Source: Deltaproteobacteria bacterium (lineage in GTDB: Bacteria > Myxococcota_A > UBA9042 > DTJE01). From it: a DNA stretch of 6,797 bases. The stretch spans positions 1 through 6,797 of the forward strand of contig JAADHL010000131.1 of assembly GCA_013151875.1 (NCBI GenBank). The letters are read 5' to 3'. The translations under genes were made by a program, and so were the position numbers. The notes under the pieces were generated by a model. That model did no database searches. It was not told the origin of the DNA and worked only from the letters and a program-made list of their open reading frames with translations. Shown here in pieces: positions 1-6,022 of this stretch (position 1 is its first letter; every line of letters starts with the position of its first letter).

Positions 1-1
1 A

Positions 2-1564
2 CACGGCGGCAACGCCGAAATGACTGGGTCCGGTAAAGGAGGTTCCGGCGGCGGTCACGGAGGCAGTGGGACCGACGGTGGTTCCGGGGGCTCCGGGGGC
101 GCGGGCGCGGGCGGAGGGGTGCTGCTGTCGTGCCAGGGCGCGGGCGGTCTGGTCATCCAGGGCGTTGTCAACGCCCTTGGCGGCGGCTCGCGGGAAATCA
201 ACGGCGGCACGGTCAAGGTCCGTTTCGCCGGGACCTGTCCAACCGGCGACATCCTGGCCGGACGGGTCCAATACGCTGCCCTGGACACCGGCGGACCGTT
301 CGAGTGCCTGGAGGATGCCGATTGCCCGAAAAACGCCGTGTGCCGTGGATGCCAGTGCGAAGGCCCGCCCGACACCGAGAGCCCACTGGTCGCGATCACA
401 TCGCCCACCACGGCCCCCACGTGGAACACCGCCGAGGGAACGATCTCAATCGGTGGGACCGCGTCGGACGACACAGCGGTCACCAAGGTCGAGGTCCAGG
501 TCAACGGTGGCCCGTGGACCCCGGCAACTGGGACCACGTCGTGGCAAAAGGCGGGAATACAACTGGATGCGGGTGAAAACACACTCGCTGTTCGGGCATT
601 CGATGACGCGGGCAACGTGGGGACCGATTCGCTGGTAGTCTTCTACAACCAGGGCGGGACCTACGACATCTTCAGCATCCAGAGGGACCTGGAATTCGTG
701 GCGGGCGAGGTCACGGTCCAGGGGAACCGCTTCCACGTGGGGGGCAGCGAGTTCTATCCCAAAACCGACTTCCTGACAGCGGTGTCCCAGGGGACCGACA
801 TCATCGGGTACAACACGCACTGCTATCTGGCTCAGGGGGCATCCAAGAAACAGACCATAGCAAACGCCCTGGCAGGTTCCCAATACAACTCCATCTACAT
901 ATACACGCTGAACCAGGGGGACTACAAAGGCGGCGGAAACATTGTCACCCCATACGGAAACGGGGGCTGGTCGTTCGACACCAACGCCCTGAACGCGGGC
1001 AGGGTGGCCCAGTGGCAGTCGGATATCGAGGCTTTGATATACACGTACCATCTGAAGCCGTTCCTGTGGCTGGCGGCGGACGATTCCCCTGACATAGATC
1101 ACGCCCCGCTTTCGAAGTGGAAGACCTACGTTGACCAGATGGTCGCGGCCTTTGAACAGTATCCGATCGTGTGGGTCCTGGGTCTGGAAGTGGACGAGTA
1201 CTGGTCATGCGCCGAGGTCAGCGAGCGAAGGGCATATCTCCAGTCCGTGACAGCTCACGTGGTGGGCGTGCACCTGACGATCAGCAAGACCAAGGACGTG
1301 AACACCTGCTACAAGGACGGCTTCGACTTCATCATGGCGCAGTTTAATTCGCCCCAGTCCAACGCCCAGTACGTGTCCGACGTGAACAGCTATGTACTCT
1401 TGTACCGGCCCTACATCGCCGCCGAATTCAACGTAAATGGAAAGGGGTCCGGCGGCGAAGCCGAACCCACGGTCACGGACCGTTCCAAGGCCATCGGAAA
1501 GGTCATAGCCGGCGTGGGAACGCCTTCCAGGGTCGCTGGAATCGGAAACGGGATTGACCTTTGA
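2..1564 (+). CDS. Secreted Ig-like plus putative TIM-barrel glycoside hydrolase-like protein (5' end missing)
   Basis: The frame is open to the left edge. The ATG at 20 has no Shine-Dalgarno sequence and lies inside Gly-rich sequence, so the true start, and presumably a signal peptide or lipobox, lies upstream. Residues are numbered from that ATG. Residues 7-33 are a Gly/Ser linker. Residues 34-95 are an unassigned small region. Residues 96-113 hold five closely spaced cysteines. Residues 119-209 look like an Ig-like/Big-type beta sandwich (ITSPT near the start, AFDDAGN near the end). Residues 214-514 resemble a TIM-barrel glycosidase: a strand-like stretch IVWVLGLEVDE (383-393) and another YIAAEFN (465-471) place E390 or E393 and E469 where acid/base and nucleophile sit in clan GH-A enzymes. 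The protein is probably exported and may act on a polysaccharide, but substrate and family are unknown. The reading as a hydrolase is an inference from motif spacing. It converges on the apt-end of the minus-strand operon and is probably transcribed separately. Confidence 0.72.
   Translation, partial: HGGNAEMTGSGKGGSGGGHGGSGTDGGSGGSGGAGAGGGVLLSCQGAGGLVIQGVVNALGGGSREINGGTVKVRFAGTCPTGDILAGRVQYAALDTGGPFECLEDADCPKNAVCRGCQCEGPPDTESPLVAITSPTTAPTWNTAEGTISIGGTASDDTAVTKVEVQVNGGPWTPATGTTSWQKAGIQLDAGENTLAVRAFDDAGNVGTDSLVVFYNQGGTYDIFSIQRDLEFVAGEVTVQGNRFHVGGSEFYPKTDFLTAVSQGTDIIGYNTHCYLAQGASKKQTIANALAGSQYNSIYIYTLNQGDYKGGGNIVTPYGNGGWSFDTNALNAGRVAQWQSDIEALIYTYHLKPFLWLAADDSPDIDHAPLSKWKTYVDQMVAAFEQYPIVWVLGLEVDEYWSCAEVSERRAYLQSVTAHVVGVHLTISKTKDVNTCYKDGFDFIMAQFNSPQSNAQYVSDVNSYVLLYRPYIAAEFNVNGKGSGGEAEPTVTDRSKAIGKVIAGVGTPSRVAGIGNGIDL
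38..118 (+). repeat. Low-complexity Gly/Ser-coding linker
   Basis: This stretch encodes 27 residues that are almost all glycine and serine, with single His, Thr, Asp and a few Ala residues. The DNA is a degenerate tandem of GGN and TCC/AGT codons. Such linkers usually follow the signal peptide or lipobox in secreted proteins of Myxococcota-like bacteria and act as a flexible tether between membrane anchor and folded domains. The linker may continue further upstream of the window, since the preceding in-frame codons encode HGGNAE. Short codon repeats of this kind are prone to length change by slippage. Confidence 0.75.
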
Positions 1565-1600
1565 TGGTCGTGGACAGGCAGGGTCAATAAACGACCAAAG
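1553..1600. terminator. Weak candidate hairpin region between convergent genes
   Basis: Only 19 bases separate the stop of the plus-strand gene (TGA, 1562-1564) from the stop of apt (1584-1586). Two inverted repeats span this junction. ATTGACC at 1553-1559 pairs with GGTCAAT at 1582-1588. GGTCGT at 1566-1571 pairs with ACGACC at 1591-1596, and this second stem can be extended by CTTT (1559-1562) with AAAG (1597-1600) across a 3-base bulge. Neither stem is followed by a T-tract on either strand, and the loops are long (about 20 bases), so a standard intrinsic terminator is not convincing. A Rho-dependent or overlapping convergent ending is as likely. Confidence 0.25.
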
Positions 1601-2123
1601 AATCCACGTGCAGATCGTCGAGCCCAGCCCTTCCGTTCAGGCCTTCAAGCTCGATGAGGAACGTCACCAGGGCCACCTCGCCGCCCAGGTCGTGGATGAG
1701 GCGGACCGCGGCGCCGGCCGTCCCACCGGTCGCCAGGAGGTCATCCACCAAGGCCACCCGATCTCCGGGCTTCACGGCGTCCTCGTGCATCTCGATGGTG
1801 TCGGTCCCGTATTCGAGGTCGTAAGAGACCGATCTCGTCTTCCATGGCAGTTTGCCAGGCTTGCGGATGAGGGCCAGGGGGAGCCTCAAGGCCGCCGCCA
1901 CCGGCGCGCCAAAGATGAACCCACGTGACTCAATGCCTGCCACGACGTTACAGCCCTTTTCACGGACAAGACCGGAGAAGTGGTCGCATACCCTGGCGAA
2001 CAGGGGCCCGTCCATCAGGGCGGTCGTGATATCTCGAAAAAGTATGCCCGGCTTGGGGAAGTCCGGGATGCTGCGGATGGCGGCCTGGACGTCCGTGGCC
2101 AGAGTCAACCTGTCGTCTGCCAT
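1584..2123 (-). CDS. apt: Adenine phosphoribosyltransferase
   Basis: This enzyme makes AMP and pyrophosphate from adenine and PRPP in the cytoplasm (purine salvage). The 179-residue length is normal for the family. Visible motifs, in order: IPDFPKPGILFRDIT (19-33), the ESRGF segment (65-69), RKPGKLP (87-93), which belongs to the flexible loop over the active site, YDLEYG (101-106), the PRPP-binding loop VDDLLATGGT (126-135), and a FLIELEGLNGR segment near the C-terminus (155-165). The start chosen is the ATG at 2123, which has an excellent AGGAGGT sequence 7 bases upstream. A longer reading from 2195 would add 24 arginine-rich residues not typical of Apt. The gene begins 4 bases after the surE stop, so it is very probably the last gene of the operon and translationally coupled to surE. 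Nothing is truncated and all key motifs are intact. Confidence 0.96.
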   Translation of the reverse strand: MADDRLTLATDVQAAIRSIPDFPKPGILFRDITTALMDGPLFARVCDHFSGLVREKGCNVVAGIESRGFIFGAPVAAALRLPLALIRKPGKLPWKTRSVSYDLEYGTDTIEMHEDAVKPGDRVALVDDLLATGGTAGAAVRLIHDLGGEVALVTFLIELEGLNGRAGLDDLHVDSLVVY

Positions 2124-2127
2124 GCGT

Positions 2128-2922
2128 TTACCTCCTGGTACGTTCCGAAATGCCGCGCACGCGCGTCGATGGGACCTCCAGCGCGTTGAACCCATCCAGG
2201 GCGTCGACAGCCTCGACGGCCATCACGTTCGGAGTCAGGGGCGTGATGGTCACAAATCCCAGTTTTATCGCGCCGCAGTCCGTGGCGGGGTCGTCCTCCA
2301 TGGTCACGCGAGTACCCCCAATCCACAGGTATTCGTTTTGCCTGGGGTCCTTGCGCTCCCAGATATCGTTGGAGTACCTGCGATGGCCCAGCCGCGTCAC
2401 TTTGAACCCCGCGAATCCGGCCAGGCCGGGAGCCGGGATATTGACGTTGAGCATGGAACCGGTCGGAATTCCCGTTTTCACGGCCTGGGCCAGCACGGCC
2501 CTGATCTGGGGCGCCATCAGGTCGTAGGGGTACTCCTCGTCGCGGCTCACCAGTGAAAAGGCAATCGCCGGGACCCCCTGGATGGTCCCTTCCATGGCGC
2601 CGCCCACGGTGCCCGAATAGATCACGTCGAATCCCAGGTTGGGTCCCCTGTTGACCCCCGCCAGCACCATGTCCGGGCGCTGCTTCATGACGTGGTTCAT
2701 CCCGATAAAGACGCAGTCCGCCGGCGTGCCGGACAGGGCGTGCCACCCCGCCTCGACTTCCTGGACCCTCAGCGGACGCGTCAGGGTGATGGCGTGGGAA
2801 ACGCCGCTCCTCTCGACTTCAGGGGCCACCACGGTCACATCGCCGAATTCCCCGGCCACGTCACACAAGGTCCTCAGACCCGGAGCAAGCACCCCGTCAT
2901 CATTGGTGACAAGTATTTTCAC
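2128..2922 (-). CDS. surE: 5'/3'-nucleotidase SurE
   Basis: SurE is a metal-dependent phosphatase that hydrolyses nucleoside 5'- and 3'-monophosphates and, in some species, short polyphosphate. It is a cytoplasmic survival protein. The 264-residue length is normal. The N-terminus KILVTNDDG gives the metal ligands D8 and D9. S39 lies in APEVERSGVSHAITL, which matches the family's SG-S segment. N91 and N95 lie in AGVNRGPNLG, followed by the conserved DVIYSGTVGGAMEG stretch (99-112). The start is GTG at 2922, because family alignment begins exactly at this V/M-K-I-L. An in-frame GTG at 2994 would add 24 residues read out of frame within bamA. The GTG shares its first base with the bamA stop (TAGTG), and upstream there is only a weak GGGA-type ribosome site, so expression probably depends on reinitiation after bamA. 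In E. coli surE instead neighbours pcm, nlpD and rpoS. Confidence 0.96.
   Translation of the reverse strand: MKILVTNDDGVLAPGLRTLCDVAGEFGDVTVVAPEVERSGVSHAITLTRPLRVQEVEAGWHALSGTPADCVFIGMNHVMKQRPDMVLAGVNRGPNLGFDVIYSGTVGGAMEGTIQGVPAIAFSLVSRDEEYPYDLMAPQIRAVLAQAVKTGIPTGSMLNVNIPAPGLAGFAGFKVTRLGHRRYSNDIWERKDPRQNEYLWIGGTRVTMEDDPATDCGAIKLGFVTITPLTPNVMAVEAVDALDGFNALEVPSTRVRGISERTRR
2130..2136 (-). promoter_or_regulatory. Ribosome binding site of apt inside the end of surE
   Basis: Read on the minus strand, AGGAGGT ends 6 bases before the ATG at 2123. It is the strongest Shine-Dalgarno sequence in the window. It overlaps the last codons of surE (AGG AGG TAA encodes Arg-Arg-stop), so ribosomes finishing surE uncover or re-use it. 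It decides the apt start against the longer upstream reading frame. Confidence 0.85.
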
Positions 2923-5336
2923 TAGAAAGTCCCGATGTTGAATTCGAATACCATGGGCTGCTCGCCTTCCTGCGGCCTCAGCGGGAATCCCCACTCAAAG
3001 CGCAGCGGCCCGATCGGCGACCACCACCTGATCCCGAAACCGACCGCGGTGCGCAAATTCAGCGGATTGACCTGCTCGTTGTCGTCAAAGGCATTGCCCG
3101 CGTCGAAAAAGACCACCCCACGGATGCCCACGGGCATGAAGATCGGGAATTCCACCTCGATGTTGAAGATCAGTTCCTTGTTGCCGCCGATCGTGAACGG
3201 CACCTGGAACGCGGCCGGGTCCCTGGCCGATCCAGTGGCGATTTTGGGCCCAAGGGAATACCTCTCGAACCCGCGCACCGTGAATATACCGCCGACGTAA
3301 AAACGCTCGCCCAGGGGAACGCTGCCGCCGCCCGGATTGCCTACGTAACCGTAGGTTCCGGAAAGTTTCAGCACGCTGCCCAGCACGAACGGGAAATACT
3401 GTTTGACGCTGGCCACCACCTTGATGAACTCGAAATCGCTGCCTATCTGGGGACCGGCCCACTCCAGGCTGAGGCTGGACAGGTTCCCCTTGGTGGGGAA
3501 CATGCGGTCGTCGCGCGAATCGTAATAGGCGGTGGCGGTCAGGCTGCTGATCAGGCCCTTCTCGAACAGGTTGGCGATGGGCACGTCCAGGGGGTCCTTC
3601 TGGCCTCCGGACGTGATGTCCACACCCTCGATCTTATACGATGCCGACACCCCGAATTCGTCCGTGATGCGACGGCCCAGGGTGATCCTCCCGCCGCGTG
3701 TCTTCTTGGTGAAGTTGAAATAGAGCATTTCGTAGTTGTAGGCGTCAAAGCCGAACGTCCAGTTCGTGTCGAACAGATAGGGTTCATTGAACGACAACTG
3801 GAAGATGGTCCTCAGGCTGGACAGCACGGCCATCAGGGACAGGTTCTGGCCGCGGCCCAGGAAGTTCTGCTTGGATATCTGGGCCTGGAACATGAAGTTC
3901 TCGATCGACGAGATGCCGGCGCCGATCGTGAATGAGCCTGTCTGCCTCTCCTTGACGTTCACAACGACGTCCACCTGGTCCGGCTGGCGCCCGGGCTTTG
4001 TCTGTATATCGACCTTCTCGAAAAAACCCAGGCGCTTGATCCTGGCCTCGCTCTTCTTCAGGTTGGTTTGGTTGTACAGGTCACCATCATAGACCTTGAT
4101 CTCGCGGCGAATCGTCCAGTCCCGCGTGTCCTTGTTGCCCACGATGTCGATTCGTCCGAAATAGGCCTTTTCGCCCTTTTGCAGGACATAGGTGAAGTCG
4201 ATGGTCCTGTCTTCCTTGTGCAGGGCATGGGCGTTGGCGACAGTGGCGAACGCATACCCCTGGTCCTTGTACAGGTTGGTAAGGGTCATGTTGTCGGCCT
4301 GGACGTTCTGCACGTTGAAGACCTGGCCTTCCTTGAGGACCAGCTTTTCTTCCAGCTCCTTTTTCGGAAACAGCAGGTCGCCGTCCACGCCCACCTTGCC
4401 GACCTTGTACTTTTCGCCCTCGTGCACCGTGATGCTGATGACGATGAACCTGCGGTCGCGCGACAGCATCACCACGGGTGGGTCCACCTTGACGTCCGCG
4501 TATCCCTTGGTGTTGTAATACAGTTCAACGCGCTTGACGTCGTCCTCGAACAGGACCGGCGAGAACGTCCCCACCCCGGTCAGAAATCCCAGAATGGATC
4601 CCACCTTGGTGGCCATGATCTTGGTCAGTTCGTCGGTCTTGATGTTGACGTTTCCCACGAACTCGATCCGCTGGACCTCCACCTTGGCGTGTTCGCGTAT
4701 CACGAAGACCACGTCCACAAGGTTCCCGGGCTTCTCGTCAAGCCTCCAGTCCACTTCGGAAAGGAAATAGCCCTCGGACACGTAGTGGTCACGAATGGCC
4801 TGTGCCGAACTCTCGACCCGCCTGATGTCCAGGATGGCTGACTCGCGAACCGTGATTTTCTTTCTAATGTCTTCTTCGTCTATTTCGTCATTGCCGGTCA
4901 CCAACACCTTGTTTACGGCCGGTCTTTCCTTCACGGCGAACACCAGGGCGACTCCACCCTTCTCGGGACGGGCGAACACCTTGATGTCGGAAAAGGCGCC
5001 CGTGCCGAACAGCGTACGGATGTCGGAGGAAACCACGTCGGGATCCAAAGGCGCGTTCACCCTGGATCTGACGTATTTTCGCGCGGAGAGGCGGTCGAAA
5101 CGCACCAGTCCACTAAACAAAATCTTTTTTACTATCGGCTTTGTCTTTGCCGCCGCGCCCGCCGCCACCTGCCCCGAATCCGGCGTCGCCCCCTGCGCGC
5201 GCGAGGCAGCGGGCAGGCCTGGGACAAGCAGCATCAGCAAGAACGCGGGCAGGAGCCACCAGCCGGCTGAACGTCCCGGCAGAGCGGCCGTTGGTCGGAA
5301 AAAGAAGAACACTGACTCCCTTTGGTTACCCCTCAA
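2922..5336 (-). CDS. bamA: Outer membrane protein assembly factor BamA (Omp85 family)
   Basis: BamA is the essential core of the BAM complex. It folds and inserts beta-barrel proteins into the outer membrane, with its POTRA domains in the periplasm. The 804-residue product shows a signal peptide (hydrophobic core about 26-43, likely cleavage after ASRA near 47), five POTRA domains (about 66-138, 139-216, 217-306, 307-390 and 391-466) and a 16-strand barrel (about 467-804). The lid-loop motif VRGF is at 687-690. The chain ends in phenylalanine (FNIGTF), the normal C-terminal signature recognised by BAM itself. The start chosen is TTG at 5336, which overlaps the lolD stop in TTGA and has GAGGA 6 bases upstream. 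GTG at 5312 (AGGGAG 3 bases upstream) is an alternative that removes eight residues and keeps the signal peptide. The gene follows lolD and precedes surE. I see no skp/ompH, lpxD or fabZ after it, although these often follow bamA in related bacteria. Confidence 0.97.
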   Translation of the reverse strand: MRGNQRESVFFFFRPTAALPGRSAGWWLLPAFLLMLLVPGLPAASRAQGATPDSGQVAAGAAAKTKPIVKKILFSGLVRFDRLSARKYVRSRVNAPLDPDVVSSDIRTLFGTGAFSDIKVFARPEKGGVALVFAVKERPAVNKVLVTGNDEIDEEDIRKKITVRESAILDIRRVESSAQAIRDHYVSEGYFLSEVDWRLDEKPGNLVDVVFVIREHAKVEVQRIEFVGNVNIKTDELTKIMATKVGSILGFLTGVGTFSPVLFEDDVKRVELYYNTKGYADVKVDPPVVMLSRDRRFIVISITVHEGEKYKVGKVGVDGDLLFPKKELEEKLVLKEGQVFNVQNVQADNMTLTNLYKDQGYAFATVANAHALHKEDRTIDFTYVLQKGEKAYFGRIDIVGNKDTRDWTIRREIKVYDGDLYNQTNLKKSEARIKRLGFFEKVDIQTKPGRQPDQVDVVVNVKERQTGSFTIGAGISSIENFMFQAQISKQNFLGRGQNLSLMAVLSSLRTIFQLSFNEPYLFDTNWTFGFDAYNYEMLYFNFTKKTRGGRITLGRRITDEFGVSASYKIEGVDITSGGQKDPLDVPIANLFEKGLISSLTATAYYDSRDDRMFPTKGNLSSLSLEWAGPQIGSDFEFIKVVASVKQYFPFVLGSVLKLSGTYGYVGNPGGGSVPLGERFYVGGIFTVRGFERYSLGPKIATGSARDPAAFQVPFTIGGNKELIFNIEVEFPIFMPVGIRGVVFFDAGNAFDDNEQVNPLNLRTAVGFGIRWWSPIGPLRFEWGFPLRPQEGEQPMVFEFNIGTF

Positions 5337-6022
5337 CCGTCTTCCTCGTGCAGGACCCCGTCCTCGAGCCTCAGGGTCCGCCCCATCCTGCCCGCCAGCC
5401 TAAGGTTGTGCGTAGCCACCACGAAGGCCACCTGGAACCTGGCGTTCAGTTCAACGAACAGGTCATGGACCTCTTCGCTGGTGGATTCGTCCAGGTTGCC
5501 CGTGGGCTCGTCCGCCAGGATTATGCTGGGTCTCATTACCAGCGCCCTGGACAGGGCCACACGCTGCTGTTCGCCTCCGGACAACTCGGCCTGCCGATGC
5601 CCGGCCCTGTCGCCCAGCCCTACTTCCTCCAGCAGGGCGAAGGCCCGCTCCTTAGCCTGACGGCGCGGGAGTCCGGCGATTATGGCCGGTATCATGATGT
5701 TTTCCAATGCCGAAAATTCAGGAAGCAGGTGATGAAACTGAAAAACAAAGCCGATGTTCCGGTTTCTGAACGCCGCAATCTCTGCTTCGGGCAAGGAAAA
5801 CAAATCCTTTCCCCGATAGGTCACCACGCCGCCGTCCGGCTGATCCAGGGTCCCCAGAATATGCAAAAGCGTGCTCTTGCCGACGCCGGATTTGCCGACG
5901 ACGGCCACCATTTCGCCGGGCATTACGGTCAGGTCCAGACCGCGCAGCACCTCTATGACCCTATGTCCCATTTTAAAGGCGCGCGTCAGGCCCTTTGCCT
6001 GAAGCAGGATTTCCTCAGTCAT
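5333..6022 (-). CDS. lolD: Lipoprotein-releasing ABC transporter ATP-binding protein LolD
   Basis: LolD is the cytoplasmic ATPase that powers release of mature lipoproteins from the inner membrane by the LolC/E permease for transfer to LolA. The 229-residue length fits the family. All ABC motifs are intact: Walker A GKSGVGKST (43-51), Q-loop Q95 within FVFQFHHLLPEF, a segment characteristic of LolD and close to MacB-type ATPases, signature LSGGEQQR (147-154), Walker B IILADE (167-172), D-loop NLD (176-178) and switch histidine H205. The start is the ATG at 6022 with GGAGG 9 bases upstream. A longer frame from 6097 adds an arginine-rich stretch that is only the shadow of the upstream gene. It overlaps the permease gene by 8 bases (ATGACTGA), and its stop overlaps the bamA start, so the three are likely translated as a coupled unit. 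Assignment to LolD rather than another FtsX-linked ATPase rests on the neighbouring permease and bamA. Confidence 0.94.
   Translation of the reverse strand: MTEEILLQAKGLTRAFKMGHRVIEVLRGLDLTVMPGEMVAVVGKSGVGKSTLLHILGTLDQPDGGVVTYRGKDLFSLPEAEIAAFRNRNIGFVFQFHHLLPEFSALENIMIPAIIAGLPRRQAKERAFALLEEVGLGDRAGHRQAELSGGEQQRVALSRALVMRPSIILADEPTGNLDESTSEEVHDLFVELNARFQVAFVVATHNLRLAGRMGRTLRLEDGVLHEEDG
5343..5347 (-). promoter_or_regulatory. Ribosome binding site supporting the TTG start of bamA
   Basis: GAGGA on the minus strand lies 6 bases before TTG at 5336, a good spacing. It sits inside the last codons of lolD. It favours TTG over the GTG at 5312, which has AGGGAG only 3 bases away, though the second start cannot be excluded. 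Confidence 0.5.

Noticed and set aside
20..22. ATG at 20 as the true start of the plus-strand gene
   Set aside because: There is no Shine-Dalgarno sequence before it, the frame is open to the left edge, and it would begin the protein directly in a Gly/Ser linker without a signal peptide.
38..118. Gly-rich stretch as a PE-PGRS or collagen-like repeat protein
   Set aside because: It is short, lacks the GGX or GXY periodicity over many repeats, and is followed by folded domains, so a tether or linker is the better reading.
55..1102. Minus-strand open frames opposite the glycosidase-like gene
   Set aside because: They are Pro/Ser/Arg/Val-rich mirrors of the Gly-rich and Ig-like coding sequence. 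The plus-strand frame has coherent domain structure; these do not.
2124..2195. Longer apt start at 2195
   Set aside because: The extra 24 residues are arginine-rich and overlap the end of surE, while the ATG at 2123 has an excellent ribosome site and gives the normal family length.
1852..2556. Plus-strand open frames across apt and surE
   Set aside because: They overlap two intact conserved genes on the other strand and have no recognisable motif.
4068..4841. Plus-strand open frame of 257 codons antisense to bamA
   Set aside because: It is fully inside the POTRA-coding part of bamA, has biased His/Val/Asp content typical of a mirrored frame, and shows no independent ribosome site.
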